Positions 9,567-19,326 of a DNA stretch of 64,000 nt are shown here, piece by piece (the stretch's first letter is position 1; each line of letters starts with the position of its first letter). The DNA lies in assembly GCA_026398255.1 (NCBI GenBank), contig JAPLTG010000032.1, positions 1 to 64,000 of the forward strand, given 5' to 3'. A program made the position numbers and the translations under genes. Origin of the DNA: Verrucomicrobiota bacterium (GTDB lineage Bacteria; Verrucomicrobiota; Verrucomicrobiia; Chthoniobacterales; Terrimicrobiaceae). The notes beneath the pieces are model-generated. The model had not been told where the DNA came from. It was given only the letters and a program-made list of their open reading frames with translations, and did no database searches.

Positions 9567-12092
9567 ATGGACATCCTCAATTCACTCTTTCTCATGATGG
9601 CCTACACGGCCGCCGTTGGTTTTTTCCTTTTTGGAATCGACGATTTATTTTTCGACCTTCAAATCCTCCGACGGTTGCGAGGCCGACGCGGAGAGCCACC
9701 GGTGCCGATCGAAACCCTCCGCAATGAACCGGAAAAACTCATCGCGATCTTCATTCCAGCATGGAACGAAGGGGGAATCGTCAACCGCATGGCGGACTAT
9801 GCGAGGAAGACGCTCCTCTATGAGAACTACGATCTTTTCATCGGCGTCTATGCCAATGATCCGGAAACCAACCGGTGCGTCGATGAGTTGGTGAAAATCT
9901 CCCCGCGTGTGCACAAAGCGGTCGTGCCACACGCCGGGCCGACCTCGAAGGCGGATTGCCTGAACTATATTTTCAACACCATGCGGGCCTGCGAAATCCC
10001 GGGCCGGCGCGAATACGCGATCATCGCCCTCCACGACGCCGAGGACATCCTGCATCCGCTCACGCTGAAGGTTTACAATCACTATGTCCCCGAGATTTTG
10101 GACATGGGGCAAATTCCTGTTTTCCCCCTCGAGCTGCCTCCGTTGACGAATTGGGTTGGCAATACCTACCTCGATGAGTTTGCGGAGCTGCATGTGAAGG
10201 ACATGTATGCCCGCGAAGCAATCGGTGGTGTCGTTCCCTCGGCAGGCGTCGGGACAGCCTTTTCACGCAAATCGCTCGATCAGCTCGCGGAGGAGAATAA
10301 CGGCGTGCCATTTCCTGATGGAAGTCTGGCGGAGGATTACTTTGTGGGAATGAAACTCGCGGCGATGGGTTTTCGGACGGGTTTCATTGAAAATCCGGTC
10401 GAGAGACAAGTGGTGCGTCGCGACGCGAAGGGCCGTGAGATTTCCCGAAAAAACATCACGGAACGCGTCGCAGTGAGGGAAAATTTTCCCAGACGCTTCT
10501 TTCAGGCTGTTCGGCAAAAAGCCCGCTGGATTATTGGCACGGCGTTTCAAAGCTGGGAGCATCAAGGATGGAAGGGGGGGCTCGCTGCGAAATACACCCT
10601 CGTTCGTGATCGCCGGGCGCCAGTCGTCCACACCATCAACGCCGCCGGATACTGCGCGGTGGCCTACATGATCGCGGATATCGGAATCCGCCACACGGTG
10701 TTGGCCAATTCGTTTTATCTGCCGCCACTCTTCGAAGCGAACGGCCTTCTTTGGAAGCTCGTTCTTGTGGACACCGCCCTGCTTTGCTACCGGGTCGGGC
10801 AGAAGGTCTACCATGTCACCGATGTTTATGGATGGAAGCAGGGCATCTTTTCGATCCCGCGCTATCCGGTGGTGAATTTCATCAACATGGGAGCCACCTT
10901 CTGGGCCATCGTCGTCTACTCGCGCCACCGCCTCCTTGGAAAACCCCTGGCTTGGGCCAAGACGACACACACTTTCCCAGGAAGTGCGGAACTGGGGGAA
11001 TTTAACCGCTCCGTGGAAGATCTGCTGATCGACGAAGGCTATGTCCTTCGCAACGACCTGGAGAACATTCTGGTAAAAAACAGGGATCGCTCCGCACCGC
11101 GGGCGCTACTCGAGATGGGGCTGATCGATGAGGGGCAATTCTGCGATATTTGGTCCAAACATTCCGGCCTCGATGTCGGCGATGTCGATGTCGCCATCAT
11201 CGACCTGAGTCTCCTCGATTCGTGGCCTGAAAAAAAGGCCCTTCGCCACGAGGCCATGCCCCTGCAGCGCCGTGATGATGGACGCACGGTCTTCGCCTTT
11301 GCGGAGCCTCCCACCGAGCGGGATTTGAATCGCGTGGTGGAAACGGCAGGAACCCCGGTGGAACCAGTCCTGACCGCGCCGACTCAAATCACAAATCTTC
11401 GCAACCACGCCTATCCGCGACGGATTTTGAAGCCGCGTGCATTTCCCCTCCTGCTGCCCGAGTCTCCCACCGCCCTAGTCAATGCCGCTCCGAGCATTTC
11501 GATCATTCGCGCTCTTGGGCCGTTCTTTTGCGAACTTCATGGGCTGCTGCCAATGCTCGATGGCTCAATCGCCGCGCGCTCTCCCGTTCATCCCGGCATT
11601 GCGGCCAGGATGCACAAGATTCTTGGCACGGAAGCGCCTCTTGTTTCCGATAAAACACGGGGTTTTCAAACAGCATGGCGCAAATTTGAGCGCCTCCGAA
11701 TGCCTCATTCCTCGCTTTTGCAGGAACTCGCCGAGGCCGAGATTCTCACCAAGGAAAACACCGAGCGTATCCAAAATATGGCCCGCCTCGTCAGCACGCC
11801 GATGGATCGCATGCTCGTCCAACTCGGCCTCGCAAACCGCAAACAAGTTTACAACGCCCTGCGTCGTTGCGGCGGCGTGGATGTCGCCGCGGATCATGAC
11901 CATCAGGTCGCTCGGGGTTGTGAGGACCTTCTGGCTCCGGGATTCAGCGCCAAGACCGGAGTCGTCGTCCACCATCTCGATGGAGACGGCTTGGTCATGC
12001 GTCTGAGCGGCATGCTGTCCCCTAGCGAACTGCGGGAAATCTTCGATCGCTGCGAGGGTTGGCCCCTCCGCTTTGAACTTCTCGCCCCCTGA
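9567..12092 (+). CDS. NfrB-like glycosyltransferase with C-terminal c-di-GMP-binding MshEN-type region
   Basis: An 841-residue inner-membrane enzyme starting MDILNSLFLMMAYTAAVGFF. The GT2 domain contains FIPAWNEGG, the DxD-like HDAED, the acceptor acidic pair in AEDYFVGMKL and the processivity motif QKARW. Several membrane helices follow (near residues 350-480). The last 330 residues contain two segments resembling MshEN c-di-GMP modules (ALLEMGLIDEGQFCDIWSKH and RMLVQLGLANRKQVYNALRR). In E. coli NfrB, c-di-GMP binding at the MshEN domain activates polymerisation of a ManNAc-containing glycan. The start at 9567 is eight bases past the previous stop; an in-frame ATG at 9453 would overlap NfrA and is rejected. 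Confidence 0.88.
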   Translation: MDILNSLFLMMAYTAAVGFFLFGIDDLFFDLQILRRLRGRRGEPPVPIETLRNEPEKLIAIFIPAWNEGGIVNRMADYARKTLLYENYDLFIGVYANDPETNRCVDELVKISPRVHKAVVPHAGPTSKADCLNYIFNTMRACEIPGRREYAIIALHDAEDILHPLTLKVYNHYVPEILDMGQIPVFPLELPPLTNWVGNTYLDEFAELHVKDMYAREAIGGVVPSAGVGTAFSRKSLDQLAEENNGVPFPDGSLAEDYFVGMKLAAMGFRTGFIENPVERQVVRRDAKGREISRKNITERVAVRENFPRRFFQAVRQKARWIIGTAFQSWEHQGWKGGLAAKYTLVRDRRAPVVHTINAAGYCAVAYMIADIGIRHTVLANSFYLPPLFEANGLLWKLVLVDTALLCYRVGQKVYHVTDVYGWKQGIFSIPRYPVVNFINMGATFWAIVVYSRHRLLGKPLAWAKTTHTFPGSAELGEFNRSVEDLLIDEGYVLRNDLENILVKNRDRSAPRALLEMGLIDEGQFCDIWSKHSGLDVGDVDVAIIDLSLLDSWPEKKALRHEAMPLQRRDDGRTVFAFAEPPTERDLNRVVETAGTPVEPVLTAPTQITNLRNHAYPRRILKPRAFPLLLPESPTALVNAAPSISIIRALGPFFCELHGLLPMLDGSIAARSPVHPGIAARMHKILGTEAPLVSDKTRGFQTAWRKFERLRMPHSSLLQELAEAEILTKENTERIQNMARLVSTPMDRMLVQLGLANRKQVYNALRRCGGVDVAADHDHQVARGCEDLLAPGFSAKTGVVVHHLDGDGLVMRLSGMLSPSELREIFDRCEGWPLRFELLAP

Positions 12093-12101
12093 TTTCTTAT
12101 T

Positions 12102-13268
12102 ATGAAAAAAACGATCGCCGTCATTGTCGGAACCCGTCCGGAAGCCATCAAGCTCGCTCCCGTGATCCGTGCCCTCGGTTTTTCCGACCACCTGCAACCC
12201 ATCACCATTTCGACCTCCCAGCACGGCGAGATGGTGGAGCAAATCTTCGAGAATTTCGGCATCACGGCCGATGTGGATCTTCAAGTCATGCGTCCACGCC
12301 AGAAGCTCTGGGACCTTACCGCGATCCTATCCACAGAACTCGGCGCGTATTTTTCCGATCATCCCGTGGATGCCGTGCTCGTCCAAGGCGACACGACCTC
12401 TGCTCTCATCGGGGGGCTCTCCGCTTTCTACCACAAAATTCCAGTCGGCCATGTCGAGGCCGGCCTGCGCTCGCATGATCGCTACTCGCCATTTCCCGAG
12501 GAATTAAATCGCACCCTCCTCACCCGCATCGCGCAATGGCACTTCGCTCCGACCCCCTACGCCGCGGATTTGCTTCGAAGCGAGAACATCGACAACGCCA
12601 CGATTTATATCACCGGCAATACCGTCGTGGACGCCCTGCATTGGATGTCTCGGCACCTTCGCCACAGCGAAATTCGTCCCGGCATTCTGAATGGGCAGCG
12701 AAAACTCGTCCTCGTCACTTGCCATCGCCGCGAAAACATCGGACTCCCCATGCGATCCGTCGCTCTCGCCATCAAGCACCTCGCCGACTCGCATCCCGAG
12801 GCCCACTTTCTTTTTCCCATGCACCCGAACCCCGGAGTCCGCGAGTTGATCCAGCCCATTCTTTCCAAGCAAAACGGCGTCACGCTTTGCGAGCCTCTGA
12901 ACTACGAGGAATTCCTCTCCGCCTTGCACCAATCCTATTTTGTGATCTCCGACTCTGGCGGGGTCCAAGAAGAAGCCACCGCCCTCGGCAAGCCCGTCCT
13001 CGTCCTGCGCCGCGAAACCGAGCGACCCGAAGGCGTCGAGGCCGGCACGCTTCGTCTCGTCGGAACCGATGTCCAAGAAATCCTCCGCGCGGGCCACGAG
13101 CTTTTGGTGAACCCCGAAAGCCACGGAGCGATGTCCAACGGATCCGGAGTTTTCGGAGACGGAAAAGCCGCTCAAAAAATCCAAAAAATCCTCGAGCAAA
13201 ACCTCAGCACCGCCAACCGCATCCTGCCCTTCAAGAAACCGACAGGTGAACTGGTTCTGATGGAGTAG
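12102..13268 (+). CDS. wecB: UDP-N-acetylglucosamine 2-epimerase (non-hydrolysing)
   Basis: A 388-residue cytoplasmic enzyme converting UDP-GlcNAc to UDP-ManNAc. Family motifs are GTRPEAIKLAPVI at the start, QGDTTSAL, GHVEAGLRSHDR, the RRENIG segment, and the C-terminal SDSGGVQEEATALGKPVLVLR that binds the nucleotide. It begins ten bases after the NfrB-like gene in the same operon. E. coli WecB supplies UDP-ManNAc to NfrB, so this gene closes the logic of the locus: substrate synthesis, polymerisation, and periplasmic and outer-membrane transport. Confidence 0.95.
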   Translation: MKKTIAVIVGTRPEAIKLAPVIRALGFSDHLQPITISTSQHGEMVEQIFENFGITADVDLQVMRPRQKLWDLTAILSTELGAYFSDHPVDAVLVQGDTTSALIGGLSAFYHKIPVGHVEAGLRSHDRYSPFPEELNRTLLTRIAQWHFAPTPYAADLLRSENIDNATIYITGNTVVDALHWMSRHLRHSEIRPGILNGQRKLVLVTCHRRENIGLPMRSVALAIKHLADSHPEAHFLFPMHPNPGVRELIQPILSKQNGVTLCEPLNYEEFLSALHQSYFVISDSGGVQEEATALGKPVLVLRRETERPEGVEAGTLRLVGTDVQEILRAGHELLVNPESHGAMSNGSGVFGDGKAAQKIQKILEQNLSTANRILPFKKPTGELVLME

Positions 13269-13274
13269 CGGAGA

Positions 13275-13670
13275 ATGGCGGAAGGGGCGGCGAGCGGCCT
13301 TTGGAGCGGAAGGATGCAGTGGCTCAATGTCCGCGCACTATTTCAGGTTGGGGGAGCATCTTTTTTTGGAATGGGAGAGCCGAGGGCCCAACCCTTCGGA
13401 TTGGCCGATGATGGTTTTCGGACTGGCCAGTTTCGGGGATCATCGCCCGGCGCGAGGATCGAGTTCAACGATGCATATGTCGGGACGACACCCTGCCGGA
13501 TTCGCGTGCCGGGAGGGGTAGGCAGAAAATTCAGCTCCGGCAAAATCCTCGGTCATGATTTTAAAGCCTTCCCACTGCCGTCGGGCGGCTCGACACAGAT
13601 CCAGCGGTTCGATGCAGGCAGCGATATTCCCGAGCACCTCTTCTTCGATATGAGGCTTTCTTACCGATGA
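13275..13670 (+). CDS. PEGA-like ORF, probably a 5'-truncated remnant
   Basis: A 131-codon frame whose first ATG lies inside the candidate attL repeat. The central part (PGARIEFNDAYVGTTPCRIRV) fits the PEGA pattern, a small beta domain found in secreted lipoproteins that often ends in GTTP. The later part (IPEHLFFDMRL) looks like a genuine protein. The first 60 residues have no signal peptide and read poorly, so I think the original N terminus was lost at the integration junction. It may be untranslated. Its stop overlaps the next small ORF (ATGA). Confidence 0.4.
   Translation: MAEGAASGLWSGRMQWLNVRALFQVGGASFFGMGEPRAQPFGLADDGFRTGQFRGSSPGARIEFNDAYVGTTPCRIRVPGGVGRKFSSGKILGHDFKAFPLPSGGSTQIQRFDAGSDIPEHLFFDMRLSYR
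13276..13290. repeat. Direct repeat of the tRNA-Ser 3' end (candidate attL)
   Basis: The 15 bases TGGCGGAAGGGGCGG are identical to 15882-15896, which are the encoded CCA, discriminator, acceptor strand and first T-arm bases of tRNA-Ser(CGA) read on the minus strand. The copy lies eight bases after the wecB stop. A duplicated tRNA 3' end in direct orientation is the normal footprint of site-specific integration by a tyrosine recombinase. Confidence 0.75.
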
Positions 13671-13795
13671 AGAACTTCTTTCGAATCACAATGGCAGGGT
13701 TCATCGCTCTGCTGGGCGCCAACCTCGCATGCCTTGCCCAGGAGAGTGGAGAAATCCACGAAGTCGAAGTTGTAGGGGAGGAGACTGATTCATAA
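13667..13795 (+). CDS. Short secreted peptide or truncated gene, 42 aa
   Basis: The frame starts with an ATG that overlaps the preceding stop and encodes MKNFFRITMAGFIALLGANL followed by ACLAQ, a clear signal peptide with a cleavage site after Ala. Only about 17 acidic residues follow (ESGEIHEVEVVGEETDS) before TAA. It is either a very small exported peptide or the 5' stub of a longer secreted protein lost during decay of the island. No ribosome binding site stands out beyond translational coupling. Confidence 0.4.
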   Translation: MKNFFRITMAGFIALLGANLACLAQESGEIHEVEVVGEETDS

Positions 13796-13803
13796 ATCTC
13801 AAA

Positions 13804-13858
13804 AATATAACTCGAAAAAATAGCTTTTCATGAGTTATATTGCATGGCTTTTTAACTC
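13804..13858. promoter_or_regulatory. Probable operator/promoter of the Fic gene
   Basis: AATATAACTC (13804-13813) and GAGTTATATT (13832-13841) form a perfect ten-base inverted repeat with an 18-base spacer. A third half-site, TTTAACTC, lies at 13851-13858 and abuts the ATG. TATATT at 13836-13841 could be a -10 box lying within the right arm, so a bound protein would block RNA polymerase. The patch is clearly AT-richer than its surroundings. The Fic protein has a C-terminal winged helix, so autoregulation is plausible. Confidence 0.5.
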
Positions 13859-14977
13859 ATGGAGACTTTGAAACGCTGGAATTGGCAGCAGGACGACTGG
13901 CCGCATTTTCGTTTTGATGCGAACCGGTTGGCTGCACTGGAGGAGAAATTCTTGAGGGCGGCGGGCGTTTTTTTTGGGAGTTTCAAGCACTTGGCCAATG
14001 AATCCAGGGCGCCGCTGGAGGTGGAACTCCTGAGCGAGGAGGCGGTGAAATCCTCGGAGATCGAAGGGGAAATGCTCAATCGCGACAGCGTGGTCTCCTC
14101 GATCCGGCGACAGTTCGGCTTGGCCACGGATCATCGCCGGGTTCCCCCTGCCGAGTTGGGGATTTCACAATTGATGGCGGAACTCCACCGGGAGTTTGAG
14201 GCCCCGGTGGATGAGGCGCGGCTTGCGCATTGGCACTCGCTGCTGATGAATGGCCGAAGCGACTTGGAAAAGATCGCTGGTTACCGACTGGAAGGTGATC
14301 CGATGCAAGTGGTTTCGGGTTCGCTCCACGATCCAAAAGTGCATTTCGAGGCGCCGTCCTGCTCGGCGGTGCCTTCTGAAATGTCCCAATTTCTGGACTG
14401 GTATGCGAGAACGGGCCCGAACGGACCTGATGGTCTACCAATCCTCACGAGGGCAGGTCTTTGCCATCTTTATTTTGTGAGCATTCATCCTTTTGAAGAC
14501 GGCAACGGACGTCTTGCGAGGGCATTGGCGGAAAAATGCCTTGCAGAGGGTCTCGGGCATCCGGTGCTGATTGCTCTTTCGGCAACGATTCATCGTGGTC
14601 GCAAAACCTACTATGAAATGCTTGAGCGGGCCAACAAGCGGAACGAGGTTACGGAGTGGTTGTTGTATTTCGCGGAAGCCATTCTTGCTGCACAAGCCGA
14701 AGCGCAAACTTGGGTTGAATTCTTGATCGAAAAGACAAAGCTCTTCGACCGGTTGCGTGGTCTTTTGAACAAGAGGCAGGAAAAAGTCCTCCTCCGCATG
14801 ACCCGCGAAGGCCCCGCTGGGTTCCAAGGTGGTCTGAGTGCGGAGAATTATTTGGCAATCACGGGCGCCTCTCGGGCTACGGCAACCCGAGACCTGCAAG
14901 AATTGGTGGAAATGGGGGCCCTTGTTCGCAGTGGGCGCCTGAAGGGCACTCGATACCGATTGGCCTTTTTAATCTAG
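13859..14977 (+). CDS. Fic-family protein with DUF4172 N terminus and winged-helix C terminus
   Basis: A 372-residue protein. The N-terminal 80 residues (RWNWQQDDWPHFRFDANRL) match DUF4172. The Fic core has the catalytic motif HPFEDGNGRLAR near residue 218, so AMP or another nucleotide phosphate could be transferred to a target hydroxyl. An inhibitory-helix motif of the S/T-xxx-E-G/N type is present upstream (SSEIEG), so the enzyme is likely self-inhibited. The C terminus (YLAITGASRATATRDLQEL) is a winged helix-turn-helix. It sits alone within the tRNA-bounded island and has no visible ribosome binding site, so translation may be leaderless. Confidence 0.9.
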   Translation: METLKRWNWQQDDWPHFRFDANRLAALEEKFLRAAGVFFGSFKHLANESRAPLEVELLSEEAVKSSEIEGEMLNRDSVVSSIRRQFGLATDHRRVPPAELGISQLMAELHREFEAPVDEARLAHWHSLLMNGRSDLEKIAGYRLEGDPMQVVSGSLHDPKVHFEAPSCSAVPSEMSQFLDWYARTGPNGPDGLPILTRAGLCHLYFVSIHPFEDGNGRLARALAEKCLAEGLGHPVLIALSATIHRGRKTYYEMLERANKRNEVTEWLLYFAEAILAAQAEAQTWVEFLIEKTKLFDRLRGLLNKRQEKVLLRMTREGPAGFQGGLSAENYLAITGASRATATRDLQELVEMGALVRSGRLKGTRYRLAFLI

Positions 14978-15367
14978 CGCGCGTGTCTCGCTTGCGGTCT
15001 TAAATTGCTCAAAGTCAGGATCTAAGGCCGCACTAGTGTGCCCGGCATGGGCATGAACAAGTCAGAAACAAAATAAAATCGAAAATGACCGGAAGCAGTG
15101 ACAGCAACCGTAGCGAAAGCCAAGGCGGGTTCCGCGTGGGACTCAGCACGAAAGAAGGCCGTAGCAAAGGGAACGACCGTAGGAACACGAACAGGCAGAG
15201 AGGCTGGATGCGGGCGATGAGCGTGCTAGCAGCCTATCGGGGTTTGATTATTTGAAATCTCAGGATTCCCATTTCTGGAATTTTGAAAATTTGGTTTTCG
15301 GGTCTCGCGGTTTCTATTTCGGGGCGTTTGGCTTGGTTTGGGTCAATGAGGCTGGAAATTTCCTGCT
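14978..15367. other. Non-coding spacer; possible 5' fragment of a group II intron
   Basis: No convincing ORF is present. From 15036 the sequence begins GTGTGCCCGGCATGGGCATG, similar to the conserved GUGYG 5' boundary and following bases of many bacterial group II introns. It continues with structured-looking purine-rich sequence (CCGTAGCGAAAGCC at about 15107-15120) to about 15235. No reverse transcriptase ORF and no domain V/VI can be seen, so at most a truncated domain I remains. From 15240 to 15367 the sequence is AT-rich and probably belongs to the end of the neighbouring insertion sequence. Confidence 0.3.
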
Positions 15368-15838
15368 TTATGCCGCTTGGAGCTTGGCTCCGAGGATGTG
15401 GAGGCGCTTGAGGTTGTAGGCCAGACAGACCAGATTCCATTCCGTGCTCGCTTTGGCGTGCCCTCGCATTGAGAAGCGCCGGAATTTCATCGCTTCTTTG
15501 ATGATTCCGAAGACGGGTTCGACCGTTTGCTGCCGCAATTTGTAGAGTGCTCGTCCGGCGGCGGTGGTGGTGCGGTGTTTCATCCTGGTAGCGAAATCGG
15601 CATAGGCTCCGGGCGGTTCGGGGTCGGGTTGCTATTCGAGTTGCTTGATTGTGCGACCGTGAGGTTGGCGCTCCATCGCGGTCAGGACTTGGAGGCCGGG
15701 GTTTTCGGCTTCGATCTTTTCGATGACGGCTTCGCTGACACAGCCGCTGTCGACAAGCACAGCAGCGGGTTCGGCGTTTTCCTTCACGACTTTCAAATCC
15801 TCGGCCAGCTCCTGCTTGTCGTTCGGAGATTGGCTCAC
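15368..15838 (-). pseudogene. Broken IS1182-type transposase
   Basis: Two minus-strand fragments lie in the same frame and are separated by a single TAG at 15632-15634. The first reads EAVIEKIEAENPGLQVLTAMER and the second reads KLRQQTVEPVFGIIKEAMKF then STEWNLVCLAYNLKRLHIL. The second is the conserved DDE C terminus of IS1182-like transposases, with the catalytic Glu in TVEPVFG. The N-terminal two thirds of the transposase are missing: frame similarity stops near 15850, just before the tRNA. The gene is therefore both truncated and interrupted by a stop. Confidence 0.75.
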
Positions 15839-15881
15839 GCGCTGGCGCCTTGGGATGGAAAAATCTCCGTGAAACGGAAAT

Positions 15882-15896
15882 TGGCGGAAGGGGCGG
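15882..15896. repeat. Candidate attR inside the tRNA-Ser 3' end
   Basis: Fifteen bases identical and in the same orientation as 13276-13290. Integration at tRNA 3' ends preserves the tRNA, as here, and leaves the duplicate at the far end of the element. Confidence 0.7.
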
Positions 15897-15971
15897 GATT
15901 CGAACCCGCGGTAGCTTGCGCTACGTTCGATTTCGAGTCGAGTGCCTTAAACCGGACTCAGCCACCCTTCC
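15882..15971 (-). tRNA. tRNA-Ser (anticodon CGA)
   Basis: Read on the minus strand, the gene begins GGAAGGGTGGC. Its acceptor stem GGAAGGG pairs with CCCTTCC, and the T arm GCGGG-TTCGAAT-CCCGC is perfect. The long variable arm (GTAGC-GCAA-GCTAC) marks class II. The anticodon loop CTCGAAA gives CGA, which reads UCG serine codons. The discriminator is G and CCA is encoded (15882-15884). The top pair of the anticodon stem is a C-A mismatch. The 3' end is duplicated at 13276-13290, so this gene is the integration target of the adjacent island. Confidence 0.95.
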
Positions 15972-16055
15972 TAAAGGTTCGATAGCGAACTAACGCCAAT
16001 CTCGTTCAATCTCCCACCCATCAGCAAGGAAAATGCTACGCCAATCTCCAAGCCA

Positions 16056-16850
16056 CTATTCGCGGGGTTGGCGGGTGACTTCTAGAAAATTGCGGACGCG
16101 TTTGATTTCGGGGAGGGAGATGGTGTTTTGGGCCCAGAGGGTGCTGGAGGATCCGCCGTCGAGGTTCAGGGCCATGGTGGGTTTCCAGGAGCCGAGGATT
16201 TTTGGGAGGGAGAGGATTTCGGCGGTGTCGGCGAGGGTGACGGAGGTCAGGTAGATGAGGGCGGCTTGGTTGGCGGGGCCGGTGGCCACAGCGGTGCGGC
16301 GGGCGATTTTTTCGGCGTTCAAGCCGGAGACGGGGGCGGAATTTTCGATGAGCATCGGGCCGCATTGGATGGCTTCGCGATAGGTGCCGGGATTGGGGTC
16401 GAAACGGGCGGAGCGGAAAATCGACAGGGTGCCTTTGGGGGAGGTGGCGACGATGCCGCTGAGAATTTTCGCTTTTTTGAATTTTTGGCGGGTTTTTCCC
16501 TCCGAAATGACGAGGCCGACGGGGGTGAAATCGGGCTCGAAATACCCACCGTTGACTCCGCCGATCGCTTGGCGGGATTCCAAAAGGCTGGCGAGCCGGG
16601 TTTCGCCGGGTTTCGGGCTATCCACCACGCGGATGGTGTGGGAGCGGGTGTTGAACACGATGGCGACGAGCCGGGCGTGGCCATCCGGGTTTTTCCGCTT
16701 CAACTGGGTTTCCACAACCTCGACGCCGTCGGCGGGGGTTCCGAGGATTTGGGTGGAGAGGATTTCCCAGTTGGCGCGGGCGGTTCCACAGAACGCAAGA
16801 AGGGCGGCAACGAATGCCGCCCTTTTGCTTTTTAGGATGGTTTTCAACAA
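16056..16850 (-). CDS. Secreted phosphodiester glycosidase family protein (NAGPA domain)
   Basis: A 264-residue exported protein with signal peptide SKRAAFVAALLAFCGTARA. The NAGPA-like core has the hallmark motifs GGVNGGYF near residue 97 and ALNLDGGSSSTL near 228, with QCGPMLI between them. Related enzymes cleave GlcNAc-phosphodiester links. In bacteria they are usually periplasmic or extracellular and act on wall or surface glycans; the substrate here is unknown. It begins eight bases after the acs stop in the same direction, so it is probably the second gene of the acs transcript. Confidence 0.85.
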   Translation of the reverse strand: MLKTILKSKRAAFVAALLAFCGTARANWEILSTQILGTPADGVEVVETQLKRKNPDGHARLVAIVFNTRSHTIRVVDSPKPGETRLASLLESRQAIGGVNGGYFEPDFTPVGLVISEGKTRQKFKKAKILSGIVATSPKGTLSIFRSARFDPNPGTYREAIQCGPMLIENSAPVSGLNAEKIARRTAVATGPANQAALIYLTSVTLADTAEILSLPKILGSWKPTMALNLDGGSSSTLWAQNTISLPEIKRVRNFLEVTRQPRE

Positions 16851-16858
16851 GGCCAGGA

Positions 16859-18805
<1,947 letters not shown>

Positions 18806-18911
18806 AGGGAACGGGGGGTCGATTTAATGCAGAATCCGGAGCTGTTGGCAATGCGGGTTCAGAAAAAATCCCTTCTTGCCAACCGAACCACGCTGTCGGC
18901 TAAGTGGGGTT

Positions 18912-19274
18912 GTGTTTCAGGTGATCTTCAACTCCATCAGCGCCGCAGAAATGGCCGCATTGCCGAAAGATTTGCAGCTCGATCTTTTGGCGGAGTTTCA
19001 TTTTTTGCCGAGTGATTTGGACTCCTTGGAGGATGAGAAATTCGGCCGTGTCTCGAGGGATGGTCGTTCCCTGCATCGCTACCGGGCGCGGGATTACCGG
19101 ATTTATTTCGAGCGCCACCCCGACGGATTTCTCATTCACCGCGTGCTCCATAAAAACACCATCCGCGATTTCCTTTTCCGCTCGAACCTCCCGCTTGATG
19201 AGGAGGACGGTGCTCTGGAGAAAACCAGCGGCTTCTGGTCCCTGATCCGCGAAGCCGAAGAGGCGAGGGCGTAA
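18912..19274 (+). CDS. RelE/ParE-like protein, 120 aa
   Basis: The proposed start is GTG at 18912 (VFQVIFNSISAAEMAALPKD), preceded by AAGTGGGG; an in-frame ATG at 18876 would add 12 poorly conserved residues. The fold signature is that of RelE/ParE toxins: a first strand, a helical region, then GRSLHRYRARDYRIYFERHP and GFLIHRVLHKNTIRDF, where the Arg/Tyr-containing strands correspond to RDYRIYF. No antitoxin ORF lies next to it, and many stand-alone chromosomal copies exist in this phylum, so it may be a domesticated interferase or have another role. Confidence 0.65.
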   Translation: MFQVIFNSISAAEMAALPKDLQLDLLAEFHFLPSDLDSLEDEKFGRVSRDGRSLHRYRARDYRIYFERHPDGFLIHRVLHKNTIRDFLFRSNLPLDEEDGALEKTSGFWSLIREAEEARA

Positions 19275-19326
19275 TCCACGCCACCTCTTGCCAACTCTCT
19301 CACGGATTGGTTATCTCTCTTTGCTT

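Noticed and set aside
18912-19274. RelE-like ORF considered as half of a toxin-antitoxin pair
   Set aside because: Neither side carries an antitoxin-sized gene with a DNA-binding motif; kept as a stand-alone RelE-like protein.
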